From Methanobacteriota archaeon (GTDB taxonomy: Archaea; Thermoplasmatota; Thermoplasmata; RBG-16-68-12): DNA of 28,853 nt. The stretch is taken from assembly GCA_005878665.1 (NCBI GenBank), contig VBLR01000075.1:1-28853 (forward strand), written 5' to 3'. Position 1 is the stretch's first letter; every line of letters starts with the position of its first letter. Position numbers and translations under genes: made by a program. Below the pieces are notes generated by a model. The model saw only the letters and a program-made list of their open reading frames with translations, was not told where the DNA came from and ran no database searches. This document shows positions 1-7,781 of the stretch, piece after piece.

Positions 1-9
1 AAAGAACCC

Positions 10-16
10 TTATAAG
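10..16 (+). promoter_or_regulatory. TATA box for psmA
   Basis: TTATAAG lies about 37 bases before the psmA ATG at 50. That predicts a transcript start near 37-40 and a leader of about ten bases. It is probably the main promoter of the proteasome/sdo1 part of the cluster. It is called by eye from the archaeal box A consensus. Confidence 0.6.
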
Positions 17-49
17 TGACCGCTTGATTAGCGGCCCGAGGTTTATCAT

Positions 50-775
50 ATGCAGCCGGGCCAGATGGCCTACGACCGCGCGATTACGGTCTTCAGCCCA
101 GACGGCCGCCTGTTCCAGGTGGAATACGCTCGCGTGGCAGTCACGCGGGGCAATACCACCGTGGGCCTGAAGTTCAAGAACGGCATCGTGCTGATGGCCG
201 ACAAGAAGATCGGATCGCGGCTGGTCGAAACCTCGTCGATTGAGAAGATCTTCCAGATCGACGAGCACGTCGGGGCGGCGACCTCCGGCCTCGTGGCCGA
301 TGCGCGCGTCCTCGTGGACTACGCCCGGCTAGTCGCACAGATCAACAAGGTCACGTACAGCGAGAAGATCGGCGTCGACCTGCTCGTCAAGCGGATTTGC
401 GATTACAAACAGAATTACACCCAGTACGGCGGCGTGCGTCCCTTCGGGACCGCGCTCCTCGTCGCCGGCGTGGACGACCTCGGAACTCATCTCTTCGAGA
501 CGGACCCGAGCGGCGCCCTCGTCTCGTACAAGGCCGGGAGCATCGGGCAAGGCCGCCAAGCGGTCATGGAGCTCCTCGAGGAGAAGTACAAAGAGAACAT
601 GGCCCAGGATGATGCGATGATCCTCGGCCTGCAGGGCCTCCAGAAGGCCGCCGAGGGCGAGAAGCTCGACGCCCGCGCGATCGAGGTCGGCCTGATCGTC
701 GAGGGGGAGAAGTTCCGACGACTCTCGGAGGCCGAAGTCGGTCAATATCTCACCCGGATTCCGACGGCGTCTTAG
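50..775 (+). CDS. psmA: Proteasome subunit alpha
   Basis: This 241-residue protein is the alpha subunit of the archaeal 20S proteasome. It forms the non-catalytic outer heptameric rings that gate the chamber and dock the PAN/Cdc48 ATPases. The alpha signature is visible near residues 8-27 (YDRAITVFSPDGRLFQVEYA), with the typical ADKK segment after it and the conserved RPFG segment in mid-protein. There is no processed N-terminal Thr, as expected for alpha and unlike beta. Length is normal for the family. The ATG at 50 was chosen because it gives the usual short gating N-terminus and lies just after a TATA box. It leads the superoperon, 12 bases before sdo1. The beta subunit is not in this window. 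Confidence 0.97.
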   Translation: MQPGQMAYDRAITVFSPDGRLFQVEYARVAVTRGNTTVGLKFKNGIVLMADKKIGSRLVETSSIEKIFQIDEHVGAATSGLVADARVLVDYARLVAQINKVTYSEKIGVDLLVKRICDYKQNYTQYGGVRPFGTALLVAGVDDLGTHLFETDPSGALVSYKAGSIGQGRQAVMELLEEKYKENMAQDDAMILGLQGLQKAAEGEKLDARAIEVGLIVEGEKFRRLSEAEVGQYLTRIPTAS

Positions 776-787
776 GCGAGCGAGGTC

Positions 788-1528
788 ATGCCTAAAGAGC
801 TCCGATCGGACCGTCGCGACGATATATTCAAGGAATATGTGATTGCCCGCGTCGAGAAGGCGGGCGAGAAGTTCGAGGTCCTCGTGAAGCCGGACGCGGT
901 CCAGCGGCTCCGGGATGGCAAAGAGGTCGATCTCCTTCGGGAGCTCGCCATCGACGAGATCTTCAAGGATGCTCACAAGGGGTCGAAAGCATCCGAGGAG
1001 AAGATGACGGAGTTCTTCGGGACGACGGAGCCCCTCGCGGTCGCGAAGCAGATCGTCCAGCGCGGCGAAATCCAGTTGACGACGGAGCAGCGCCGCCAGA
1101 TGCTGGAGGCGAAGCGAAGGCAGATCGTGCAGTACATCGCCGCGAACGCGATCAACCCGCAGACCGGCACGCCCCATCCCCCGCAACGAATCGAGAACGC
1201 GATGGAGGAGGCGAAGGTCCACGTCGACCCGTTCAAGAGCGTCGAGGAACAGGTGAAGGAAATCCTCGATGCCCTCCGGCCTCTCATCCCGATTCGCTTC
1301 GAGAAGGTCCGGATCGCCGTCAAGCTGAGCGCCGAAGACAGCGCGAAGGCCTATGGCGACATCAAGTCGTTCGGTTCGATCGTGAAGGAAGAGTGGTCTC
1401 CGACCGGCGCGTGGATCGGCGTCGTCGAGATGCCGGCCGGCTTGCAGACCGATTTCCTGGACCGGCTCAACGCAAAGACGAAAGGAAACGTCGAGACCCG
1501 GATCCTGAAAGCGGACCAGCGAATCTAA
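788..1528 (+). CDS. sdo1: Ribosome maturation protein SDO1 (SBDS family)
   Basis: This 246-residue protein is the archaeal homologue of SBDS, which with EF-2/EFL1 releases the anti-association factor aIF6 from the large ribosomal subunit. The N-terminal SBDS domain (about residues 10-95) contains the FEVLVKPD segment. A helical middle domain follows (about 105-165, with the TTEQRR and HPPQRIENAMEEA segments), then a ferredoxin-like C-terminal domain (about 170-240). Length matches the family. The order psmA-sdo1-rrp4-rrp41-rrp42 is the classical archaeal arrangement and supports the call independently. Translation starts at ATG 788, 12 bases after the psmA stop, so the two are probably cotranscribed. 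Confidence 0.95.
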   Translation: MPKELRSDRRDDIFKEYVIARVEKAGEKFEVLVKPDAVQRLRDGKEVDLLRELAIDEIFKDAHKGSKASEEKMTEFFGTTEPLAVAKQIVQRGEIQLTTEQRRQMLEAKRRQIVQYIAANAINPQTGTPHPPQRIENAMEEAKVHVDPFKSVEEQVKEILDALRPLIPIRFEKVRIAVKLSAEDSAKAYGDIKSFGSIVKEEWSPTGAWIGVVEMPAGLQTDFLDRLNAKTKGNVETRILKADQRI

Positions 1529-1589
1529 CCAGTCTTATTTCGTAAGCGCGCCACCCGAGCCGTCCGGAGCTGAAAAATTGTCGTAGATC

Positions 1590-1968
1590 TCAGCGACGGG
1601 CTGGCTGGAAGAGCTCAATGGGGTTGCCCGAAGGGTCGTCGATCAAAATTCTGAGAGCCGCCGGGTCCGCTCACAATCGCGTTGCGGAACCGCAAGCCGG
1701 CCGCGCGGAGCCGGGCTACCTCGCCGGCGATGTCGTCCACGACGAGTTGAAACCGATTCCATCCGCCTGGAACGGGCTGTCGGCCGTCGGGCATTGGTCG
1801 TCCCGCCGAACTGGTCGGGCCGCTTAGTAACAACCGCAGGTCCCCGAGCACCACGTCGGCGAAGGCCGGTGCCGCGTTGGACAGGAGCTTGAAGCCGAAG
1901 TGCATCGTGTAGAAGGCGACGGCGGCATCGACATCGTTGACCATGTACCGGACGTTGAATCTCGCCAT
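1590..1968 (-). pseudogene. VOC (glyoxalase-fold) protein, reading frame broken near the 3' end
   Basis: The frame from ATG 1968 encodes a single VOC module (RYMVNDVDAAVAFYTMHFGF...VVDDIAGEVARLRAAGL). It ends as ...GGSQNFDRRPFGQPH with a stop at 1615. Dropping one base from the A/T run at about 1645-1650 restores the usual family ending: ILIDDPSGNPIELFQPARR, stop at 1590-1592. So the gene carries a one-base insertion that removes the last beta strand and its metal-site Glu, or the assembly has a homopolymer error there. A purine-rich AAAGGAAAA precedes the ATG and a minus-strand CAAATATCC box lies near 1993-2002. VOC proteins cover lyases, dioxygenases and resistance proteins, so the substrate cannot be told. 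Its antisense placement splits the proteasome/exosome cluster. Confidence 0.7.
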
Positions 1969-2124
1969 GTTTTCCTTTCGCCCGACTGAGGCGGGATATT
2001 TGAACCTGCGGAGGACACCAGTTCGACCGGCAAGTCGAAGCCGATTCAGGCCCGCGCCTCTCAGTAACCGGAAGCCTCAAGTAGCCGCCTCGGTTTCGAC
2101 GCGTTGCGTGAGAGAGAGACACCA

Positions 2125-2823
2125 ATGCAGGGTAGCGGGGCGCTCCGCCCGATTGTCGTTCCGGGCGAAGCCGTCGGCGGCCCCGGGCTGAAACCCGGGC
2201 CGGGCACATACAGCGAAGGCGGACGTGTTTTCGCGGCTCAATTGGGCATTCGGAACGAGCACGAGGGGCTCGTCAGCGTGATCCCGCTCAACGGGCGGTA
2301 CATCCCGCAACGGGGCGACGCCGTCATCGGAGAGGTCGTCGACCTCGGCCCGTCCCACTGGCTCGTCAACATCAATTCTCCCTATCCCGCTCCGCTCCAC
2401 GCCACGGAATCCCCCTGGCGCGTCGAGTTCGGCGACACCGCCCGGTACCTGAAGGTCGGCGACGTGATCATGTGCCATGTCCTGAGCGTCGACGAAATCA
2501 AGCGGGTCCAACTGACGATGCAGGAGCGGGAGGCCCGACGCCTGAACGGCGGCATGGTGATGGAAGTCTCGCCGACGAAGGTTCCGCGGGTGATCGGCAA
2601 GCAAGGGAGCATGGTGTCCCTGATCATGGACCTGACCGGCTGTCGCATTTACGTCGGGCAGAACGGCCGGATCTGGCTGGACGGCGACGACCGAAGCGTC
2701 GCGGTGGCCGCAATGGCGATTCGGCTGATCGAGGAGCGGGCCCAGGCGGTCGGCCTGACGGAAACCGTGCGGGAACTGATCGAGCGGGAGAAACAACCAG
2801 GGCGAGGGCCGAGGCCCTCCTAG
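2125..2823 (+). CDS. rrp4: Exosome complex RNA-binding protein Rrp4
   Basis: Rrp4 forms the RNA-binding cap of the archaeal exosome and feeds RNA into the Rrp41/Rrp42 ring. From ATG 2125 the protein has 232 residues. It has an N-terminal beta domain (about 5-55, with VPGE and GLKPGPGTY), an S1 domain (about 60-135) and a KH domain (about 142-205) whose GxxG loop reads IGKQG at 157-161. A TTG at 2104 is in frame but adds only seven residues (MRERETP). The ATG is preferred because the purine run GAGAGAGAC lies just ahead of it. The gene is followed 12 bases later by rrp41. No clear TATA box was found close upstream. The nearest A/T element is about 130 bases away, shared with the VOC gene. Confidence 0.95.
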   Translation: MQGSGALRPIVVPGEAVGGPGLKPGPGTYSEGGRVFAAQLGIRNEHEGLVSVIPLNGRYIPQRGDAVIGEVVDLGPSHWLVNINSPYPAPLHATESPWRVEFGDTARYLKVGDVIMCHVLSVDEIKRVQLTMQEREARRLNGGMVMEVSPTKVPRVIGKQGSMVSLIMDLTGCRIYVGQNGRIWLDGDDRSVAVAAMAIRLIEERAQAVGLTETVRELIEREKQPGRGPRPS

Positions 2824-2835
2824 GGAAGGTTTTCC

Positions 2836-3663
2836 ATGGAAGACATCGAGCACATCGAGAAAGAGATGAAACTGATTGGCTCCGACGGACGCCGACTGGA
2901 TGGCCGGTCGTTCGACGAGTTGCGACCGATTCGGATCGAGGCGGGCGTCTTGCGGCGGGCGGACGGCTCGGCCTACATCGAGTGGGGCGGGAACAAGGTC
3001 CTCGCGGCGGTGTACGGTCCGCGCGAAGCGCATCCTCGACACCTCCAGGATCCGGCCCGCGCCCTCGTCCAATGCCGGTACAACATGGCGCCCTTCAGCG
3101 TCTCCGACCGAAAGAGACCCGGGCCCGATCGGCGGTCCGTCGAGATTTCGAAGGTCATTTCGGAGGCGTTCAGTTCCGTCGTCTTCAAGGAACAGTTCCC
3201 GCGCACATCGGTCGACATCTTCATCGAGGTCCTCCAGGCCGACGCGGGCACGCGGTGCGCCGGCCTCACCGCCGCCAGCGTGGCCCTCGCCGACGCAGGC
3301 GTCCCGATGCGGGACCTCGTCGCGTCGTGCGCCTCGGGAAAGATCGACGGCGTCGTCTGTCTCGATCTCAACAAAGACGAGGACAACTTCGGCGATGCGG
3401 ATTGCCCGATGGCCATTGTCCCGCGAACCGGGGACGTCGTCCTCCTGCAGATGGACGGCCACCTGACGTACGACGAGTTCCAAAAGGCGATGGGCTTGTC
3501 GATCGATGCGGCGCGACGGATCTATGAGATGCAGCGCGACGCGCTCCGTCGCCGCTACTCCGTCACCCTCGAAGACATCCTGAAAGAATCGCCTCCGACG
3601 GCGCCGGTCGCAGAGGAGCGGCCCGTGACGTCCGAGGAAGACTTCGGACCGGAGGGGATCTGA
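2836..3663 (+). CDS. rrp41: Exosome complex exonuclease Rrp41
   Basis: This is the catalytic RNase PH-type subunit of the archaeal exosome. It degrades RNA 3' to 5' with phosphate and can add tails in reverse. At 275 residues it is slightly longer than the usual 245-250, because of an acidic C-terminal tail. Visible features are the N-terminal GRRLDGRSFDELRPI block (18-32), the RNA/phosphate-binding Arg pair (R99, R100 in GPDRRSVE), and two catalytic Asp residues spaced by six (D183 and D189 in EDNFGDAD). These active residues are the ones known from Sulfolobus Rrp41. Its TGA overlaps the rrp42 ATG by one base (TGATG), implying translational coupling and equal expression of the two ring subunits. 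Confidence 0.97.
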   Translation: MEDIEHIEKEMKLIGSDGRRLDGRSFDELRPIRIEAGVLRRADGSAYIEWGGNKVLAAVYGPREAHPRHLQDPARALVQCRYNMAPFSVSDRKRPGPDRRSVEISKVISEAFSSVVFKEQFPRTSVDIFIEVLQADAGTRCAGLTAASVALADAGVPMRDLVASCASGKIDGVVCLDLNKDEDNFGDADCPMAIVPRTGDVVLLQMDGHLTYDEFQKAMGLSIDAARRIYEMQRDALRRRYSVTLEDILKESPPTAPVAEERPVTSEEDFGPEGI

Positions 3664-4442
3664 TGAGCGAGGAGATCGTCTCCGAACTGATGCGGGCTCA
3701 CATCTACCGACTCGCCTCGACCGGGCAGCGCGTCGACGGCCGCGGCCTCGATCAGCCGCGAAAGGTCAGCGTCGACCGAGCCTTCGTCAAGACGGCGGAG
3801 GGGAGCGCCCGCGTGAAGCTCGGGAACACGGACGTCCTCGTTGGCATCAAGATGTCCGTCGGCGAACCGTATCCCGACACCCCGAACACGGGCGTGCTTT
3901 CGACGAGCGTCGAGCTGATTCCGATGGCGAGTCCCACGTTCGAGGCGGGCCCTCCGCGGCCCGATGCGATCGAGCTCGCGCGGGTCGTCGACCGCGGGAT
4001 TCGCGAGTCGAAGATGGTGAACATGGAGCGGCTCTGCATCACGCCGAAGGAGAAGGTCTGGATCCTGTTCATCGACATCCATGTCCTCGATTACGACGGG
4101 AACCTGTTCGATGCGTGCTCCTACGCCGCGGTCGCGGCGCTCGCGTCAACGGTCGCGCCGGCGAAGAGCCAAGGCCTCGGCGACGACTTCCCCCTCCCGG
4201 TCGAGCACTGGCCCGTCAGCGTGACGACGGCGAAGATCAAGGAGCTCCTTCTCGTCGATCCGAGCCTCGACGAGGAGCGCATGGCCGATGCGCGGCTCAC
4301 CGTGACGACCGATGAGAACGGCGACATTCGCGCGATGCAAAAAGGCTTAAGTGGAAGCTTTACTTACGAAGAGGTGAAGCGGATTATCGAGACGGCCCAG
4401 CGAGTCGGCCGCGACATCCGCCCGCTCCTTCAATCTTCCTGA
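3663..4442 (+). CDS. rrp42: Exosome complex component Rrp42
   Basis: Rrp42 is the inactive RNase PH-fold partner that alternates with Rrp41 in the hexameric exosome ring and is needed for RNA binding and activity. It has 259 residues, the normal length. The GQRVDGRGLDQPRKVSVD block at residues 20-37 corresponds to the Rrp41 N-terminal block. The segment KVWILFIDIHVLDYDGNLFDACSYAA is a typical Rrp42 core. The catalytic Asp pair of Rrp41 is absent, as expected. The start overlaps the rrp41 stop. A purine-rich GGAGGGGATC within the end of rrp41 sits 5-14 bases before the ATG and is a good Shine-Dalgarno candidate. rpl37ae follows after eight bases. Confidence 0.96.
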   Translation: MSEEIVSELMRAHIYRLASTGQRVDGRGLDQPRKVSVDRAFVKTAEGSARVKLGNTDVLVGIKMSVGEPYPDTPNTGVLSTSVELIPMASPTFEAGPPRPDAIELARVVDRGIRESKMVNMERLCITPKEKVWILFIDIHVLDYDGNLFDACSYAAVAALASTVAPAKSQGLGDDFPLPVEHWPVSVTTAKIKELLLVDPSLDEERMADARLTVTTDENGDIRAMQKGLSGSFTYEEVKRIIETAQRVGRDIRPLLQSS

Positions 4443-4450
4443 GGTCCTCC

Positions 4451-4738
4451 ATGGCCCGTCGCACGCGAAAGGCAGGCATCGTCGGCCGTTTCGGCCCCCG
4501 GTACGGTGTGCGAATCCGCCGCAGGGTCCAAGAAATCGAGGAGGGGCTGAAAGGGCGGCACACGTGTCCGCGATGCGCCGCGATCTCGGTCCATCGGAAA
4601 TCGACGGGCGTGTGGGAGTGCCGCCGATGCGGCTATGTCTTCGCCGGCGGCGCGTATCGGCCGATCGTGACGACGTCGTTCAAGCGAGAGGTCGTCGAGA
4701 CGGCCGCGAAGCCCGAGCCGAAGCCGAAAGAGGCCTGA
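4451..4738 (+). CDS. rpl37ae: 50S ribosomal protein L37Ae
   Basis: This 95-residue protein is the zinc-binding large-subunit ribosomal protein eL43 (L37Ae). It has a basic N-terminus (RTRKAGIVGRFGPRYGVRIRRRV) and a four-cysteine zinc ribbon (C39, C42, C57, C60). The family ending CGYVFAGGAY is present. An extra Lys/Pro/Glu-rich tail of about 25 residues follows. In archaea the gene is typically found right after rrp42, as here. The rpoP start (4740) lies one base beyond the stop, so the two zinc-ribbon genes are read together. Confidence 0.95.
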   Translation: MARRTRKAGIVGRFGPRYGVRIRRRVQEIEEGLKGRHTCPRCAAISVHRKSTGVWECRRCGYVFAGGAYRPIVTTSFKREVVETAAKPEPKPKEA

Positions 4739-4739
4739 G

Positions 4740-4874
4740 ATGTACAAGTGCGCGAAGTGCCTCGAGCCGATCCGGGCGAACATCAACACGGTCGGGATCC
4801 AGTGCGAGCGGTGCGGCTCGAAGATGTTCTACAAAGAGCGTCCGAATGTGAAGAAGGTCGTCAAGGCGCGATGA
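4740..4874 (+). CDS. rpoP: DNA-directed RNA polymerase subunit P
   Basis: This is a 44-residue protein. RpoP (Rpo12, the Rpb12 homologue) is a small zinc-binding subunit that helps assemble the archaeal RNA polymerase platform. The reading MYKCAKC...IQCERCGSKMFYKERP has the zinc ligands at C4, C7, C22 and C25 and the family's basic C-terminus. Length is normal for the family. It starts one base after the rpl37ae stop, and its TGA at 4872-4874 overlaps the ATG of the next gene (ATGA), a sign of tight translational coupling. Confidence 0.93.
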   Translation: MYKCAKCLEPIRANINTVGIQCERCGSKMFYKERPNVKKVVKAR

Positions 4875-5110
4875 TTATGCGGCGCGCGACGATCGTCCTT
4901 TCCGGTCCCGAGGCCGGCGTCGTCTATCAGGCCTTGCGACCGGAGACCGGGCGCGACGTGCCGAAGGCCCGGGTCTCCATGCGCTCGGCGAGGAACCGCC
5001 TCACGCTCACGATTGATGCGGACGACACGAGCGCCCTGCGGGCCGCGGTGAACTCGTACCTCCGGTGGGCCGACGTCGCGGCCCGGGTGCGCGGCGAGGT
5101 GACCGCGTGA
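4871..5110 (+). CDS. pcc1: KEOPS complex subunit Pcc1
   Basis: This small protein of 79 residues belongs to the KEOPS complex, which with Kae1, Bud32 and Cgi121 makes the t6A modification at position 37 of ANN-decoding tRNAs. Pcc1 provides the dimer and helps bind tRNA. Family features are the opening beta strand (RRATIVLSGP), the YQALRPE segment, and the LTLTIDADDTSALRAAVNSYLRW core. The start could be ATG 4871, overlapping the rpoP stop, or ATG 4877 two codons later. The length fits Pcc1 either way. Its end overlaps the start of pfdB. This neighbourhood is typical for archaeal pcc1. Confidence 0.88.
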   Translation: MIMRRATIVLSGPEAGVVYQALRPETGRDVPKARVSMRSARNRLTLTIDADDTSALRAAVNSYLRWADVAARVRGEVTA

Positions 5111-5475
5111 AAGATATTTCCCCGCAGCTCCAGAACCAGATCGCTCAGTACCAGCAGCTCCAGAACCAGCTCCAGGTCTTGGGCAGTCAGCGCGTCCAGC
5201 TCGAGGCGAAGCTGCGAGAGATCGAAGGGACCCTGGAGGAACTCGGGAAGATCAAGGACGATACGCCGGTCTACAAGAGCATCGGGATGCTGCTCGTGAA
5301 GCAAGACGATCGCGAGGCCTTGAAGAAAGAGCTCGAGGAGCACAAGGAGACCCTCACGATCCGGGTGAAGTCCCTCCAGAAGCAGGAGAAGGCGCTCACG
5401 GGGCGCTACGAGGACCTCGCGACCAAAATCCAGGCAGCGCTCGGGACGACACCGACGCCGTCGGACAGCGGCTGA
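5107..5475 (+). CDS. pfdB: Prefoldin subunit beta
   Basis: This 122-residue protein is the beta subunit of the archaeal prefoldin jellyfish chaperone (two alpha, four beta), which captures unfolded proteins and passes them to the thermosome. It is almost entirely two long coiled coils (about residues 5-45 and 70-115) joined by a beta-hairpin region (DDTPVYKSIGMLLVKQD), the standard layout. The start was set at GTG 5107, overlapping the pcc1 stop. The open frame extends upstream to 5065, but that adds an Arg/Gly-rich segment not seen in the family. Length then matches prefoldin beta. Confidence 0.93.
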   Translation: MKDISPQLQNQIAQYQQLQNQLQVLGSQRVQLEAKLREIEGTLEELGKIKDDTPVYKSIGMLLVKQDDREALKKELEEHKETLTIRVKSLQKQEKALTGRYEDLATKIQAALGTTPTPSDSG

Positions 5476-5503
5476 ATTCCCTCCCGGTGGGAGTTGCAAA
5501 TCC

Positions 5504-5509
5504 TTATAT
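5504..5509 (+). promoter_or_regulatory. TATA box for the DUF106 gene
   Basis: TTATAT in the gap after pfdB is centred 25 bases before GTG 5532. It therefore predicts a leaderless transcript starting exactly at that codon, and an internal promoter splitting the superoperon into two transcripts. It overlaps the N-terminal extension of the longer possible reading frame, which argues against the upstream start at 5487. Confidence 0.6.
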
Positions 5510-5531
5510 CGGCACGTCCATTGGCGAAGCC

Positions 5532-6275
5532 GTGGCCGAAGATTCCGGCTCAGAAGACGACGATGAGGGAGCCGAGGAAACGGCCCCGCCGGTCCGGCCC
5601 GCGCTGACGTTCAGCCGTCCGAGCCTCACCCGGTTCCTCATGATTTTCCTGTTCCTGCTGGCCCTCTACGCGATCATCGATCCGGCCGTCGGGACGGCCT
5701 TCGCGGCGTTCGCGAACGTGGTCCTCTTCCCGATGTTCGGCTTCGGCGGTTTGCTCCCAGTCCTCACGATCCTCCTGGCGGGGCTGCTGACGACGACGAT
5801 CGGCTCGATTATCCGGGACCGCTACACGAATTGGGTGAAGATGGCCCGCACGCAGAAGGTCATGGCCGCGTGGCGGAAAGAACAGATGGAAGCGATGCGC
5901 AAGGGTCAGCAGACGAGGCTCTCTCAGCTCAAGGAAGCCCAGCAAGGCTTCATGAAGGATTCGATGGAAGTGCAGACGGCCCCGATGAAATCGATGGCAT
6001 GGACGATGTTCATGTTCATTGTCATCTTCACGTGGCTCCGGCTCTTCGTCGACGTCGTCCTCCAGGATCACGGGAACCAGTGGATCGCGGTCCCGTGGTC
6101 GAATCACCTGTTCCTGAACTCCGTCTATTTGTTTCCGTCCTGGGTCCTCCTTTACTCGCTGCTCGCCCTCCCGTTCGGTCAGATTGTCGTCCGCCTCCTC
6201 AAGTACTTCCATTTCCGACGCCGTCTCCAGGCGATGGGCGTCCCGCTTCGGCCGGGACCGGATGAGACCGCCTGA
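5532..6275 (+). CDS. DUF106 membrane protein (EMC3/TMCO1-like, Oxa1 superfamily)
   Basis: This is a membrane protein of about 247 residues. An acidic N-terminus (EDSGSEDDDEGAEE) is followed by hydrophobic segments at about 34-52 and 60-90, then a charged coiled-coil stretch (about 95-140, with the MARTQKVMAAWRKEQ motif). Two further membrane segments lie near 150-172 and 190-215. This is the layout of archaeal DUF106 proteins, distant relatives of YidC/Oxa1 and eukaryotic EMC3/TMCO1, which act in membrane protein insertion. The GTG at 5532 was chosen because a TATA box lies 25 bases upstream. The open frame also allows GTG 5487. A location next to cmk and cbf5 is common in archaea. Confidence 0.88.
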   Translation: MAEDSGSEDDDEGAEETAPPVRPALTFSRPSLTRFLMIFLFLLALYAIIDPAVGTAFAAFANVVLFPMFGFGGLLPVLTILLAGLLTTTIGSIIRDRYTNWVKMARTQKVMAAWRKEQMEAMRKGQQTRLSQLKEAQQGFMKDSMEVQTAPMKSMAWTMFMFIVIFTWLRLFVDVVLQDHGNQWIAVPWSNHLFLNSVYLFPSWVLLYSLLALPFGQIVVRLLKYFHFRRRLQAMGVPLRPGPDETA

Positions 6276-6284
6276 GGGACGTGG

Positions 6285-6824
6285 ATGATCTTGGTGATCG
6301 GAGGCCCGCCCGGCAGCGGCAAGACGACGGTCGCGGAGCGATGGGCCGCGGCCCGCGGGTCCGTCCTCGTCTCCGCGGGCACGAGATTCCGGGCCATGGC
6401 GAAGCAACGCGGGCTGAACCTCGAAGCGTTCGGCCGCGCCGCGGAACACGATCCGAGCATCGACCGCGCGTTAGACAAGGCCGTCCTCACCGAGATCCGG
6501 GCGCACGTGGCCGAGGGCCGGGACGTCGTCGTGGACGGACGGATTCAGGCGTACTTGCTCGCGACCGAGAAGACTCCCTGCCTCAAGGTGCTCATCGATG
6601 CACCGCTCGCCGTGCGCGCGAAGCGGATCGCGAGCCGGGAAGGGACGACCGTGGAGGACGCGAAACGCCAGATCCTCGCCCGCGAACGGTCGGAACGGAT
6701 CCGGTACAAATCGATCTACGGAATCGATGTGGGGGACACCCGGATTTTCGACCTCGTGATCGACTCGCGCGACCGGACCCCGGAAGAGATCGTCGCGATG
6801 ATCGCCGCACGGGTGCGGGGATGA
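6285..6824 (+). CDS. cmk: Cytidylate kinase, archaeal type
   Basis: This 179-residue P-loop kinase phosphorylates CMP/dCMP to the diphosphate. The Walker A motif GGPPGSGKT is at residues 6-14. The archaeal CMP-kinase hallmarks VSAGTRFRAMAKQRGLNLEAFG (substrate-binding helix) and VVDGRIQAYLL follow. The lid region has AKRIASRE and ARERSERIRYKSIYGIDV. Length is right for the archaeal short form. ATG 6285 comes nine bases after the DUF106 stop. Its TGA overlaps the cbf5 start (ATGA at 6821). The cmk-cbf5 pair is conserved in many archaea. Confidence 0.94.
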   Translation: MILVIGGPPGSGKTTVAERWAAARGSVLVSAGTRFRAMAKQRGLNLEAFGRAAEHDPSIDRALDKAVLTEIRAHVAEGRDVVVDGRIQAYLLATEKTPCLKVLIDAPLAVRAKRIASREGTTVEDAKRQILARERSERIRYKSIYGIDVGDTRIFDLVIDSRDRTPEEIVAMIAARVRG

Positions 6825-7777
6825 GCGACCTCGTCGTCCTCCACGAAGTGCCGGACTCGAAACATGGGAAGGCGCCCGAGGACCGGTCGATCGAGGAACG
6901 GATCCGCCTCGGGGTCGCGATCGTAGACAAGCCGGCAGGTCCGACGTCCCACCAGGTGAGCGCGTGGGTGCGGGACATGTTTGCCGTGCCGAAGGCAGGC
7001 CACTCCGGCACCCTCGATCCGCGGGTGACAGGCGTCCTGCCCGTCGCCCTCGCGGACGCGACCCGCGCGGTCGAGGCCGTCCTCGCGGGGGACAAGGAAT
7101 ACGTCGGTGTGATGCAGCTCCATCAGGACGTCGACGAGCGGCGCGTCCGTTCCATGATGGGCCGATTCGTCGGGGAGATCTTCCAGGTGCCTCCGATCCG
7201 GTCGGCGGTCAAACGGGAGCAGCGGACCCGTCATGTCTATGAGCTCGAACCGCTCGAGGTCGATGGGCGAAACGTCCTCTTCCGGGTGCGATGCGAATCC
7301 GGAACCTACATTCGCACGCTGTGCGCGGACATCGGGGATGCACTCGGCGTCGGCGCAAACCTGGTCGACTTGCGACGCACGCGCGCCGCGACGTTCGGCG
7401 AGGCGGATGCCCTCCCGTTGAATGCGTTCCGCGACGCCATCGCGTACCGGAAGGAAGACGGCGACGACACATCCGTCCGCGCGATCCTCCACCCGATGGA
7501 GGACCTCTTGCGGCATCTCCCGCGGATCGTCGTGAAAGACACCGCCGTGGACGCGATCTGCCACGGAGCGAACCTCGCGGTCCCGGGCGTCGCGAAGCTG
7601 TCCGAGCACATCCGTGTCGGCGACCTCGTCGGCGTCTACACCGGGAAGGGCGAAGCCGTCGCGATCGCGAACGCGCTCATGACGTCGGATCGAATCGTCA
7701 TCGCGAAGTCCGGCGCCGCCGCGGACACGGCCCGGGTCCTGATGGCCCCGGGGACCTACCCGCGACTCTGGAAGTGA
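6821..7777 (+). CDS. cbf5: tRNA/rRNA pseudouridine synthase Cbf5 (TruB family)
   Basis: Cbf5 is the catalytic subunit of archaeal H/ACA ribonucleoproteins and also makes pseudouridine 55 in tRNA. The protein has 318 residues. The TruB-family catalytic Asp is D66 in GHSGTLDPRVTGVLPVAL. The KPAGPTSHQV segment (37-46) and the CESGTYIRTLCADIG block are also typical. A PUA domain occupies about residues 230-318 (IVVKDTAVDAICHGANLAVPG...). The start at ATG 6821 overlaps the cmk stop. The open frame continues upstream within cmk but is not coding there. It is followed after four bases by the M48 protease gene. Confidence 0.96.
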   Translation: MSDLVVLHEVPDSKHGKAPEDRSIEERIRLGVAIVDKPAGPTSHQVSAWVRDMFAVPKAGHSGTLDPRVTGVLPVALADATRAVEAVLAGDKEYVGVMQLHQDVDERRVRSMMGRFVGEIFQVPPIRSAVKREQRTRHVYELEPLEVDGRNVLFRVRCESGTYIRTLCADIGDALGVGANLVDLRRTRAATFGEADALPLNAFRDAIAYRKEDGDDTSVRAILHPMEDLLRHLPRIVVKDTAVDAICHGANLAVPGVAKLSEHIRVGDLVGVYTGKGEAVAIANALMTSDRIVIAKSGAAADTARVLMAPGTYPRLWK

Positions 7778-7781
7778 CCGG

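Noticed and set aside
329..1222. Long minus-strand frame of 297 codons opposite psmA and sdo1
   Set aside because: It is the mirror of two certain genes in high-GC DNA, has Leu/Arg/Asp-heavy composition and no domain.
1993..2002. The A/T element GGATATTTG as the rrp4 promoter
   Set aside because: It lies about 130 bases before the rrp4 start and fits the minus-strand VOC gene better; left unassigned for rrp4.
2077..3483. Minus-strand frame of 468 codons opposite rrp4 and rrp41
   Set aside because: Shadow of two strongly supported exosome genes with no recognisable motif.
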